This document shows positions 1 to 7,198 of a stretch of DNA of 18,957 nt, piece by piece (within the stretch, counting starts at the first letter, position 1; each line of letters opens with the position of its first letter). A program made the translations under genes and the position numbers. Under the pieces are notes generated by a model. That model had not been told where the DNA came from. It ran no database searches and saw nothing but the letters and a program-made list of their open reading frames with translations. Source of the stretch: Alphaproteobacteria bacterium (lineage in GTDB: Bacteria; Pseudomonadota; Alphaproteobacteria; RF32; CAG-239); assembly GCA_017477035.1 (NCBI GenBank), contig JAFUXW010000168.1:1-18957 (forward strand), read 5' to 3'.

Positions 1-114
1 GATATCAATGAGAATATAAGTTTCGGTACGGAATTAGGTGTCAGATTTAATCCGGAGCATAGCGATGCCTCCAATGATTATCGCGCTTTGTTTGGTTTGA
101 GTTGGAACTTTTAA
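1..114 (+). CDS. Outer-membrane beta-barrel protein, C-terminal fragment
   Basis: The reading frame is open from the first base and ends at a TAA at 112-114, giving the last 37 residues of a protein that begins outside the window. The end of the protein alternates polar and hydrophobic residues and finishes Leu-Ser-Trp-Asn-Phe. A terminal Phe on an amphipathic strand is the usual BAM recognition signal of outer-membrane barrels. The family cannot be named from so short a piece; an autotransporter barrel or an OmpA/porin-like barrel are both possible. No hairpin terminator follows, and the next gene starts about 20 bases downstream, so the two may be co-transcribed. Confidence 0.6.
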   Translation, partial: DINENISFGTELGVRFNPEHSDASNDYRALFGLSWNF

Positions 115-133
115 GTGATTTACGAGGAGCTTG

Positions 134-1189
134 ATGAATAAGGACTTTTGGCATTCAAAACGGTTTGTTCCGCTATTGATTACACAGTTTTTCGGAGCAT
201 TTAACGATAATCTTTTTAAAAACACTTTAATGACATTTGTTGCGTATAAAATGGTTGCAGGTGAACAGACAGTCAGTATTTATTCCAACATGATTGCTGC
301 AGTGTTTATATTGCCATATTTTTTATTTTCAGCTTTTGCCGGTTTGCTGGCAGATAAATATAATCGCGCCAATCTTACAAGAATCTTGAAAATTACCGAA
401 TTTATTTTGATGATTTGTGCCGGATTTTTATTTGTATACAAAAGTATATATTTACTCATATTTATTTTATTTTTGATGGGTGTACAGTCTACATTTTTCG
501 GGCCAATAAAATATGCACTGTTGCCTCAGCTTCTGCGCTCGGAAGAATTGATTGCCGGTAATGCTTATGTTGAAGCAAGCACATATATTTCCATAATATT
601 AGGTTCTGTTTTGGGAACATTGCTCCCTGTATCTTTCAACGTAGCGTTATTATTGATTTGTGCGGTAGTCGGGATTGTGTCAAGTTACCATATACCGAGT
701 GCTTCAGGACTAAGACCAAGTGAAAAAATCAGTTTTAACATTTTCCGATTAATGAGTGAAAATTTAAGATTGATTCGTTCTCATATAATTGTTTTCAGAG
801 CAATTATAGGTGCAACTTGGTTTTGGATTTTAGGCACATTTTTTCTAACACAATTATTTCCTTTATGTAGTAAGGTTTTTAATACAGATGCGACAGTGGT
901 TACTCTGTTTTTGATACTGTTTTCACTTGGCGTCGGAGCAGGTTCTGTATTTTGTAATAAGTTGCTTAAAGGCGAGATATCTATTGTATATGTGCCGTTG
1001 AGTGCAATAGGTTTAAGCGTATGTGCATTTATGATATATGTTTTATCCGTGGGGTTTACGGCACCGGAAGCGTCTTTGGAATTAGCTGAATTTATAACTA
1101 TGCCGCGTGGTCTGTTTATTTGTGTGTGCTTATTTATGTTTGCATTTATGGGAGGAATGTATGTAGTACCATTAAATGCTTTGATGTAA
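134..1189 (+). CDS. lplT: LplT-like MFS transporter, N-terminal part of an interrupted LplT-Aas fusion
   Basis: Predicted lysophospholipid flippase of the major facilitator superfamily, moving lysophospholipids across the inner membrane for re-acylation. The N-terminus has the typical LplT opening (FFGAFNDNLFKN, with the Asn-Asp-Asn core) and a loop DKYNRANL after the second or third helix. About eleven hydrophobic helices follow, and the protein ends abruptly after Leu-Asn-Ala-Leu-Met. I start it at ATG 134 because GAGGAG (124-129) lies 4 bases upstream; the TTG at 131 is too close. The stop TAA at 1187-1189 is premature. The same frame continues with KKAPSKYVAAVIAGNN, the usual last-helix region of fused LplT-Aas proteins, where this position is normally Gln. 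The product would lack the last helix. Ancestrally one gene with the next entry. Confidence 0.75.
   Translation: MNKDFWHSKRFVPLLITQFFGAFNDNLFKNTLMTFVAYKMVAGEQTVSIYSNMIAAVFILPYFLFSAFAGLLADKYNRANLTRILKITEFILMICAGFLFVYKSIYLLIFILFLMGVQSTFFGPIKYALLPQLLRSEELIAGNAYVEASTYISIILGSVLGTLLPVSFNVALLLICAVVGIVSSYHIPSASGLRPSEKISFNIFRLMSENLRLIRSHIIVFRAIIGATWFWILGTFFLTQLFPLCSKVFNTDATVVTLFLILFSLGVGAGSVFCNKLLKGEISIVYVPLSAIGLSVCAFMIYVLSVGFTAPEASLELAEFITMPRGLFICVCLFMFAFMGGMYVVPLNALM
1187..1189 (+). other. In-frame TAA interrupting the LplT-Aas fusion
   Basis: TAA follows ATG at codon 352 of a frame that otherwise stays open from 134 to 3508 (1125 codons including the final stop). Reading through gives Leu-Met-[stop]-Lys-Lys-Ala-Pro. 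Related transporters have Gln or a similar residue followed by basic residues and then an Ile-Ala-x-Asn-Asn motif, so a single C-to-T change (CAA to TAA) explains it. It is not a frameshift, because both halves are in the same frame. Candidate explanations are a recent nonsense mutation, an assembly or sequencing error next to the A run at 1188-1195, or split expression as two polypeptides. TAA ends most other genes here, so a changed genetic code is unlikely. Confidence 0.85.
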
Positions 1190-1255
1190 AAAAAAGCTCC
1201 GAGTAAGTATGTAGCAGCCGTCATTGCCGGAAATAACATCATTAATTCTCTTGGA

Positions 1256-3508
1256 ATGGTGGGAATATCAGTTTTTGCAATTATTTTGGTCAGCTGTGGA
1301 TTTAAAATTACTGATTTGTTTTTATTTATTGCGATTATCAGCGCCGGGGTAGCATTTTATATATGTAAATTATTACCGATTGCTTTGTTACGTTCCATAT
1401 TTTGTTCAATACTTAATTTATTTTTCAGAGTAAAGGTAGATGGGTTGGCTAATTTACGTAAAGCAGGATCAAAGACTTTGATTATCGCTAATCACGTATC
1501 ATTATTGGATGGTATATTGATAGCTGCTTATCTACCACGCAAAATTACCTTTGCCATAGATGGAACTTGGGGGGCTAAATGGTATGTAAAGATGTTCAGC
1601 GGTATAGTAGATTTTTATCCGCTTAATCCTACAAATCCGCTGTCTGTTCGTTCTCTGATAGATGTTGTTAATCAGGGAAAAACTGTGATGATTTTTCCGG
1701 AAGGGCGCATAAGTGTTACCGGTTCTTTAATGAAAGTATATGAGGGTGCAGGAGTTGTGGCGGAAAAGTCAGGTGCCAAAATAATCCCGCTTCGCATAGA
1801 TGGAGCACAGTATTCTAAATTTTCTTATATAGGTAACTTGATTAAAACCCAGATGTTTCCTAAAATTAAGTTATCTGTTTTGCCGGCTTGCGAACTCAAT
1901 GTAGCACAGAATGTCAGCAATCGTGAACGTCGGCGACTCATATCGCTACAACTTCATGATATTATGGCAAATATGATTTATGATACTACCGAAAAAAAAC
2001 AACCATTGTTTAATTTAATTCTTAATGCGGAAAGAATACATGGCAGCAAACATAAAATTGCTCAAGATGTAACCGGAATTACTCTGACATATTCACAATT
2101 TATCTTAAAAACCTATATTTTGGGAGAAGCTTATCTTTGCGCTTTTAATAATGATAAAAACATAGGAATTTTATTACCAAACAGTTTGGCGGCAGCAGTT
2201 AGTTTTTTTGCATTGCATTGCGCCGAGAAATTACCGGTAATGCTTAATTTTTCCCTTGGAACTAAGCAATTTTCTTCTTGTTTGCATACTGTAAATATAA
2301 AAAATATAATTACTTCTCGCCGCTTTATAGAACAGGGGCAATTACATCATTTGATTGATTGCGCAGAAAATTGCGGATGCAAAATTATATATTTGGAAGA
2401 TTTTTCTCAAAAAATAGGAGTAATTAATAAAATAAAAGGTATATACAGGTATTTGCAACGAAAAGGCATTAAATCGAATAGTAATGAAGCTGCCGTAATT
2501 TTATTCACATCAGGCTCAGAGGGGTTACCGAAGGCTGTTTTATTATCACATCGTAATATACAGGCAATTGTATTGCAAATTCATTTGGCAGTTCCGTTTC
2601 ATTCCAGAGATGTGATTTTAAATGCATTGCCGATGTTTCATTCGTTTGGGCTTACGGTAGGCACTATTTTGCCGCTTCTATATGGAGTGAAAACATATTT
2701 TTATCCGTCTCCTTTGCATTATCGCATTATTCCTGAAGTTGCATATAATTTACAGGCTACGGCAGTTTTGGGAACGGATACGTTTTTATACGGATATGGG
2801 AGAATGGCAAATCCGTATGATTTCTTTTCAGTGCGTTTTGCAGTTGTAGGCGGTGAAAAATTGAAAGAACGCACTGCCGAACTGTGGATGCAGAAGTTTG
2901 GCGTACGTATTTTGGAAGGTTACGGTACTACAGAGACATCTCCGGTTATTTCTGTGAATACTCCGATGTTTTATCAAAGCGGTAGTGTAGGGAGATTCTT
3001 ACCGCGAATAGATTATCGTTTGGAAAAAGTTATAGGTGTAGAGGATGGAGGAAAACTGTTGATTAAGGCTGATAATGTGATGATGGGATATATTAAACCG
3101 GAAAAGCCAGATTTATTACAAACAGTCGGTGTTTGGTATGATACCGGAGATATTGTTAAAATAGATGAAAATGGTTTTATTCATATCAAAGGTCGCGCTA
3201 AACGTTTTGCTAAAATAGGCGGAGAAATGGTGTCTTTAACAGCAATAGAACAAGTTCTTGATGAACTGTATCCGGATGCAAAACAAGGGATAATTTCAGT
3301 ATCAGATGATAAAAAAGGAGAAAAAATTATATTTGTTACCGATGCCGAAAATGCAGATATAGACGATATTCAAAAATATTTCAGAATGAATGGATTGAGT
3401 GAATTATGGATTCCTAAAGAAGTATTATATGTGAAAAATCCGCCGCTCTTGGGGAGTGGAAAATTTGATTACATAAATGCTGAAATACAATACAAACAAA
3501 GCAAATAA
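1256..3508 (+). CDS. aas: Aas-like acyltransferase / acyl-ACP synthetase, C-terminal part of an interrupted LplT-Aas fusion
   Basis: Bifunctional 2-acyl-glycerophosphoethanolamine acyltransferase and acyl-ACP synthetase, acting at the inner membrane to re-acylate lysophospholipids. Residues 1-40 (from ATG 1256) are hydrophobic and correspond to the last transporter helix. The PlsC-type domain has NHVSLLD (79-85) and FPEGR (147-151). The adenylating domain has the P-loop FTSGSEGLPK (417-426), YGTTE (556-560), YDTGD (628-632) and a GRAKRFAKIGGE hinge (647 on). All key residues look intact. ATG 1256 has no clear Shine-Dalgarno site, so if the TAA at 1187 is real this half may be translated poorly or not at all. 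A second Aas-like gene at 7199-9382 could cover for it. The domain call is firm; whether it is expressed is not known. Confidence 0.8.
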   Translation: MVGISVFAIILVSCGFKITDLFLFIAIISAGVAFYICKLLPIALLRSIFCSILNLFFRVKVDGLANLRKAGSKTLIIANHVSLLDGILIAAYLPRKITFAIDGTWGAKWYVKMFSGIVDFYPLNPTNPLSVRSLIDVVNQGKTVMIFPEGRISVTGSLMKVYEGAGVVAEKSGAKIIPLRIDGAQYSKFSYIGNLIKTQMFPKIKLSVLPACELNVAQNVSNRERRRLISLQLHDIMANMIYDTTEKKQPLFNLILNAERIHGSKHKIAQDVTGITLTYSQFILKTYILGEAYLCAFNNDKNIGILLPNSLAAAVSFFALHCAEKLPVMLNFSLGTKQFSSCLHTVNIKNIITSRRFIEQGQLHHLIDCAENCGCKIIYLEDFSQKIGVINKIKGIYRYLQRKGIKSNSNEAAVILFTSGSEGLPKAVLLSHRNIQAIVLQIHLAVPFHSRDVILNALPMFHSFGLTVGTILPLLYGVKTYFYPSPLHYRIIPEVAYNLQATAVLGTDTFLYGYGRMANPYDFFSVRFAVVGGEKLKERTAELWMQKFGVRILEGYGTTETSPVISVNTPMFYQSGSVGRFLPRIDYRLEKVIGVEDGGKLLIKADNVMMGYIKPEKPDLLQTVGVWYDTGDIVKIDENGFIHIKGRAKRFAKIGGEMVSLTAIEQVLDELYPDAKQGIISVSDDKKGEKIIFVTDAENADIDDIQKYFRMNGLSELWIPKEVLYVKNPPLLGSGKFDYINAEIQYKQSK

Positions 3509-3517
3509 AATATTTAT

Positions 3518-3546
3518 TTGCACATCAAGAAAAAATAATATACTAT
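3518..3546 (+). promoter_or_regulatory. Possible sigma70 promoter for the secreted Cys-rich gene
   Basis: TTGCAC (3518-3523) lies 15 bases before TATACT (3539-3544), or 17 before TACTAT (3541-3546), a short distance ahead of the start at 3576. The -10 is good, but the -35 keeps only TTG. It would separate this gene from the interrupted aas gene upstream. Weak evidence. Confidence 0.3.
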
Positions 3547-3575
3547 GCAACAAAATAATATGGAGAATAAAAAAA

Positions 3576-4067
3576 ATGAAAATGTTTAAGCATAATTGCA
3601 ATATAAGGGTGTTAGTGTCCGTTTTAGGGATTTTAATCTGTTTTGATGCTACGGCGGGTGTTAAATTATTGCCGGGTAGCGGGGCTAGCGGTAATGTTCG
3701 TGCCAAGCAGGGTAACCCTTGTGCCGGATATAATCTCACAACCAAAAAATGTGATAAAAAGGCTTGTGCAATAGGTTGGGATTGTTTAAGTTGCACCAAT
3801 GCTAAAGGAACGTATTACAAATGCACGCAAAAATCTTGTGATGTGACTGATGGCTTTGTTGCCGGAAGAACGTCTTGCGCTCCTTGTCAACAATATGAAT
3901 ATAATGGATTTGCCGGAAATCAAATATGTGGTAAATGTAGTATTATCAATGGTTGTTTGGAAAACGGCAACGGAGATACATATACAACATTCCAGTATGT
4001 CATAGGAGTTACCATAAAAGACGATAAAGTAAATAGCGTTCAAAGAACCGGATACAGATTAAAATAA
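3576..4067 (+). CDS. Secreted cysteine-rich protein of unknown function
   Basis: A 163-residue protein that I do not recognise. The start at ATG 3576 is chosen because GGAGA (3562-3566) precedes it by 9 bases and a classical signal peptide begins right there: basic Met-Lys-Met-Phe-Lys-His, a hydrophobic core (VLVSVLGILI), then Ala-Thr-Ala-Gly as a likely cleavage site. A longer frame from 3477 overlaps aas and has no signal peptide at its front. The mature part has 12 cysteines in about 75 residues, mostly in CxxC, CxxxC or similar spacings (for example WDCLSCTN and SCAPCQ). That even number suits disulfide bonds in the periplasm or outside the cell. Gly, Asn and Thr are common. The C-terminal 35 residues have no Cys and look like beta strands. 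It could be a surface or secreted structural protein. The gene converges on phoB. Confidence 0.6.
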   Translation: MKMFKHNCNIRVLVSVLGILICFDATAGVKLLPGSGASGNVRAKQGNPCAGYNLTTKKCDKKACAIGWDCLSCTNAKGTYYKCTQKSCDVTDGFVAGRTSCAPCQQYEYNGFAGNQICGKCSIINGCLENGNGDTYTTFQYVIGVTIKDDKVNSVQRTGYRLK

Positions 4068-4100
4068 AACAAGCTTCTCAGTAACGAGTAGCTCGTTTTA
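4065..4100. terminator. Bidirectional hairpin between the Cys-rich gene and phoB
   Basis: An imperfect inverted repeat pairs TAAAAC-AGCT-CTC with GAG-AGCT-GTTTTA, with two mismatches and loop AGTAAC. The A-run on the left and T-run on the right suit termination in both directions between convergent genes. The right arm includes the phoB stop codon. An alternative, shorter perfect fold pairs AACGAG (4083-4088) with CTCGTT (4092-4097). Confidence 0.55.
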
Positions 4101-4790
4101 GGTTATGTCATGATCGTCAATTGAATATCCGGTCGACCGGATGGTGCGGATATAGTCGGGACCAAATTCGTTGAGTGCTTTTCTCAAACGGCGTATGTGC
4201 ACATCAACAGTTCTTGCCTCAACATAAACACTGTTTCCCCAAACTTCTTTTAATAAGTCATCTCTTGAAAAGACTTGCCGCGGGGTGGTAATCAGCATTT
4301 TAAGTATTCTAAATTCTGTCGGAGCTAATTGAATGTAATTTTCTCCGCGGAATACTTTTTTTTCTCTCGTCTTTAGAATAATATCCTTAAATACATACTC
4401 TTTTTTATCATTACTCATATTTCCTACACGACGCAAGTTGGTTTGTATACGTGCCAGCAATTCAGGAACGGAAAACGGCTTGGTAACATAATCATCGGCG
4501 CCGGCTGAGAGGCCTGCAATTTTATCTTCTTCTTGTCCCTTTGCAGTGAGCATAATGATTGGTGTGTTTTTATGTTCTGGATTGTTGCGGATTATTTTGC
4601 AAAGTTCAAGTCCTGATATTTCAGGAAGCATCCAATCCAATAAAATTAACGACGGATTATTTTTTTCAACCACAGGCAACACCTTATTGCCCTGCGAAAC
4701 GCATATTGTTTCGTAACCGGCTTTTTCTAAATTATATTTAATCAGCAAGGCAATTGCCTGTTCATCTTCAACAATTAAAACGGTTGCCAT
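4098..4790 (-). CDS. phoB: OmpR/PhoB-family response regulator, PhoB-like
   Basis: DNA-binding two-component response regulator of 230 residues. The receiver domain (about 1-120) has the acidic pair Glu8/Asp9, the phospho-acceptor Asp52 in LILLDWMLP, Thr82 and Lys104 in TKPF. The C-terminal winged helix (about 130-225) carries ARTVDVHIRRLRKAL and an IRTIRSTGY turn, which closely resemble PhoB, regulator of the phosphate-starvation response. No PhoR kinase or pst/phoU gene is in the window, so the partner is unknown. ATG at 4790 overlaps the rpe stop as TAATG, and its ribosome site AGGAGA lies inside the last rpe codons, so the two are probably translationally coupled. Another OmpR-type regulator with similar sequence remains possible. 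Confidence 0.8.
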   Translation of the reverse strand: MATVLIVEDEQAIALLIKYNLEKAGYETICVSQGNKVLPVVEKNNPSLILLDWMLPEISGLELCKIIRNNPEHKNTPIIMLTAKGQEEDKIAGLSAGADDYVTKPFSVPELLARIQTNLRRVGNMSNDKKEYVFKDIILKTREKKVFRGENYIQLAPTEFRILKMLITTPRQVFSRDDLLKEVWGNSVYVEARTVDVHIRRLRKALNEFGPDYIRTIRSTGYSIDDHDIT

Positions 4791-5443
4791 TATTTTCTCC
4801 TTAATTCATGTATTTTTTTGATGACTAGGTCTGGATTTGGCGATTTAAAAATTGCACTTCCAGCCACTAAAACATTTGCTCCGTTTTGTACACAAAGCTC
4901 AGCAGTTTGAGGATTTATTCCACCATCAACTTCTAAAGTAATTGGGTGGTCTGCAATTATTGTTGCGATATCGGAAATTTTCTTTATTTGGTTTTCCATA
5001 AAAATTTGCCCACCAAATCCCGGTTCAACCGTCATAACCAAAATATTGTCAATATTCTTTAAGAATGGTTTTAATACATCAGCCGGTGTATGAGGTTTTA
5101 TGGATATTCCAACTTTAAGGTTACGTTTTTTTAATTCATTTATAACTTTATTTGTATCATCAAGGGCCGCTTCGTAATGAAATGTTATCATATCGGCTCC
5201 GCTGTTATAAAACATAGGTATAAAACTCAAGGGATTTTCTACCATAATGTGGACATCAAAAAACAGACGGCTTAAATGACGCAACTGGCGCACAAAATCA
5301 GGACCGAAACTTAAATTAGGCACAAAGTGACCGTCCATAATATCAAAATGCAACCAATCGGCACCGGCTTTTTCTACCAGAGCAACTTGATTTTTAATAT
5401 CGCCTAAATCAGCAGCCAATAAGCTGGGTGCTACCAATACCAT
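4790..5443 (-). CDS. rpe: Ribulose-phosphate 3-epimerase
   Basis: Interconverts D-ribulose 5-phosphate and D-xylulose 5-phosphate in the pentose phosphate pathway. The 217-residue length is normal. TIM-barrel motifs are APSLLAADL at the N-terminus with Ser7, HFDIMDGHFVPN with His32/Asp34, FDVHIMV with His65, and EVDGGI with the catalytic Asp173; together these are the metal ligands and acid/base pair. ATG 5443 is chosen over a TTG at 5473: AAGGAG sits a few bases upstream, and family members begin close to the Ala-Pro-Ser motif. It lies 52 bases downstream of mnmA. A TATAAT on the minus strand at 5462-5467 could be an internal promoter, but it has no convincing -35. The gene is coupled by overlap to phoB. 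Confidence 0.93.
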   Translation of the reverse strand: MVLVAPSLLAADLGDIKNQVALVEKAGADWLHFDIMDGHFVPNLSFGPDFVRQLRHLSRLFFDVHIMVENPLSFIPMFYNSGADMITFHYEAALDDTNKVINELKKRNLKVGISIKPHTPADVLKPFLKNIDNILVMTVEPGFGGQIFMENQIKKISDIATIIADHPITLEVDGGINPQTAELCVQNGANVLVAGSAIFKSPNPDLVIKKIHELRRK

Positions 5444-5495
5444 GACTTTCTCCTTCAGGTTATTATAAAACAAGAAGGTTAAATTGTAGTAAAAA

Positions 5496-6572
5496 CTATA
5501 TTGAATTTTTGATAATGCCGCCGCCTAGTATTATATCATTTTTATATAGTACGACCGATTGCCCTGGAGCAATTGCTTTTTGTTTTGCATAAAAATCTAC
5601 TTGAATTTGGGAGTTTTCAAGCAGAGTAACTTTTACGGCAACTGGCTGTTGCGAAGAGCGTATTTTGGCTTCACATTCAAATGGATTGTCAATGTTTTCA
5701 ACTCCTGACCAACATAAATTGTCAGCAATCAAACCACTACGTTCACATTCTTCTTCAAAACCGACAATTACTTCATTTTTATTTTTGTTAAATCCTAAAA
5801 CATAAAGAGGCCGTTCCGCTGCAATACCCATACCGCGACGTTGTCCTACGGTATAATTCCAAATTCCCTGGTGCTGTCCTAAAACTCTACCATCCTGAGT
5901 TACAAAATTACCTATTTGCGGTTCGTTTTGTAAAATGTCATTAATATCACCGGAATAAAAATCTTGACTATCAGGTTTATCGGAAACTGCCAACCCGTAT
6001 TCCGTAGCCATTTTTCGAACTTGTTTTTTTGTTAATTCTCCCAAAGGCATCATAACTTTGCTTAATTGATCCTGCGTTAAGCGATATAAAAAATATGATT
6101 GGTCTTTAGTATGGTCAATTCCACGCTTAATCGCGTAACGCTTTGTTTGTTCATTATATATTATTTGAGAATAGTGTCCTGTAGCAAACTTATCAAATTC
6201 AATACCTTGAGAAATAGCTTCATCCGGTAAAGCGTTGAATTTTATATATGAGTTACATATAACACATGGATTCGGAGTGCGGCCGGCTTTATATTCGCTT
6301 TTAAAATTATCAAGTACCATTTGCTGGTATCGCTTTGAACAGTCTAATACATAATACGGAATATCTAAGCTTTTGCATATTTGTTTTGCAGTATCAATGT
6401 CCTGCTCTTCATGTGGGGAAAAACAGGAATCGGCGTGAATGTTGCCTGAAAATTTTGTATCTTTGTTCCAAATAGACATTGTAACTCCGATAACATTGTG
6501 ACCTTGACGTTTTAACATCGCCGCTACTACCGATGAATCAACACCTCCACTCATTCCAACCAGAATTTTCAT
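5496..6572 (-). CDS. mnmA: tRNA-specific 2-thiouridylase MnmA, variant active site
   Basis: ATP-dependent thiolation of U34 in tRNAs for Lys, Glu and Gln. The 358-residue protein has the pyrophosphatase loop SGGVDSS (8-14), TPNPCVICN with Cys103 and Cys106, the FATGHY motif (129-134) and GQRRGMGI in the C-terminal domains. In E. coli, Cys102 and Cys199 are the catalytic cysteines. Here Cys106 matches the first, and the residue three before it, usually Asp, is Cys103, giving a CxxC. The second site, usually GICF or DICF, reads SQDFYSGD (202-209) with Tyr206 where Cys is expected. This is a variant active site rather than obvious decay, since the rest is complete. AGAGG precedes the ATG. It follows the ssb terminator by about 20 bases, so it may depend on read-through. 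Confidence 0.9.
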   Translation of the reverse strand: MKILVGMSGGVDSSVVAAMLKRQGHNVIGVTMSIWNKDTKFSGNIHADSCFSPHEEQDIDTAKQICKSLDIPYYVLDCSKRYQQMVLDNFKSEYKAGRTPNPCVICNSYIKFNALPDEAISQGIEFDKFATGHYSQIIYNEQTKRYAIKRGIDHTKDQSYFLYRLTQDQLSKVMMPLGELTKKQVRKMATEYGLAVSDKPDSQDFYSGDINDILQNEPQIGNFVTQDGRVLGQHQGIWNYTVGQRRGMGIAAERPLYVLGFNKNKNEVIVGFEEECERSGLIADNLCWSGVENIDNPFECEAKIRSSQQPVAVKVTLLENSQIQVDFYAKQKAIAPGQSVVLYKNDIILGGGIIKNSI

Positions 6573-6592
6573 ATATAACCTCTTATATAAAC

Positions 6593-6622
6593 AAAAGAAC
6601 TTCGGAGCATCCGAAGTTCTTT
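6593..6622 (-). terminator. Rho-independent terminator of ssb
   Basis: A perfect 13-bp stem (6594-6606 with 6610-6622) encloses a 3-base loop. Read on the minus strand, it is followed by a T-rich run (TTTTGTTT). It lies between the end of ssb and the start of mnmA on the same strand, so it should end or attenuate ssb transcripts before mnmA-rpe-phoB. Confidence 0.8.
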
Positions 6623-6637
6623 ATAAAATTTACACCA

Positions 6638-7105
6638 TTAAAACGGAATATCATCATCTAAATCAGACGGAGTAGTTTCTGTAGAATTATCCCATCCGGC
6701 AGACGGAGATGAAGAAAATACATCATTTGCTTCCATTGAACCGGCATCAGAATTTCGAGCATCCAACATCATCAGTGTTCCTGAGTAGTTTTGCAAGACC
6801 ACTTCTGTTGTGTAACGATCATTTCCGTTGTTATCTTTCCAAGTGCGGGTTTGCAACTGTCCTTCAATATATACTTTTGAACCTTTGCGTAAATATCTTT
6901 CAGCAGTATCTGCCAATGCACTGTTGAAAATAACTATGCGATGCCATTCTGTTCTTTCTTTACGTTCCCCTGTGGCCTTATCTTTCCAAGAGTCTGATGT
7001 TGCTAAGCGTAAATTAACAACTTTAGCGCCGCTGGTGGTGTTGCTTACGACCGGATCCGCTCCGAGATTACCAACCAAAATCACTTTATTTATACTTCCT
7101 GCCAT
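6638..7105 (-). CDS. ssb: Single-stranded DNA-binding protein
   Basis: Binds and protects single-stranded DNA in replication, repair and recombination. The 155-residue protein has an N-terminal OB-fold (about 1-112) starting SINKVILVGNLGADP, with TEWHRIV around Trp54 and the YIEGQLQTRTW strand. A short disordered Ser/Thr-rich linker leads to the acidic tail DLDDDIPF, which is the docking peptide for partner proteins. AAGGA precedes the ATG at 7105. It has its own promoter (7143-7170) and terminator (6593-6622), so it looks monocistronic. No uvrA or other repair gene is adjacent, and I saw no obvious LexA box. Confidence 0.95.
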   Translation of the reverse strand: MAGSINKVILVGNLGADPVVSNTTSGAKVVNLRLATSDSWKDKATGERKERTEWHRIVIFNSALADTAERYLRKGSKVYIEGQLQTRTWKDNNGNDRYTTEVVLQNYSGTLMMLDARNSDAGSMEANDVFSSSPSAGWDNSTETTPSDLDDDIPF

Positions 7106-7142
7106 TATTTTTTTCCTTTTAATTTTTTTTCAAGTTTTATGT

Positions 7143-7170
7143 ATTGTACAGAGTTTTATGTGTAAATCAA
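7143..7170 (-). promoter_or_regulatory. Sigma70-type promoter of ssb
   Basis: On the minus strand, TTGATT (7165-7170) is separated by 16 bases from TACAAT (7143-7148), about 40 bases upstream of the ssb start. A 7-bp inverted repeat (TGTGTAA 7159-7165, TTACACA 7174-7180) overlaps the -35 box and may be an operator. Confidence 0.55.
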
Positions 7171-7198
7171 GTGTTACACATTGTTTTCCGCAAATATT

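Noticed and set aside
1187..1189. Reassignment of TAA to glutamine
   Set aside because: TAA ends most of the intact genes in this window (accB, accC, rpe, fprA, bcp and others), so it must act as a stop.
781..1242. 153-codon minus-strand frame over the transporter gene
   Set aside because: It lies antisense to clear LplT helices, has no ribosome site or family motif, and looks like a mirror of hydrophobic coding sequence.
3477..3575. N-terminal extension of the Cys-rich protein from ATG 3477
   Set aside because: It overlaps aas, buries the signal peptide 40 residues in, and lacks a ribosome site; ATG 3576 has one.
3425..3799. 124-codon minus-strand frame spanning the end of aas and the Cys-rich gene
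   Set aside because: It crosses two plus-strand genes that have good evidence (catalytic domain, signal peptide), and shows no motif of its own.
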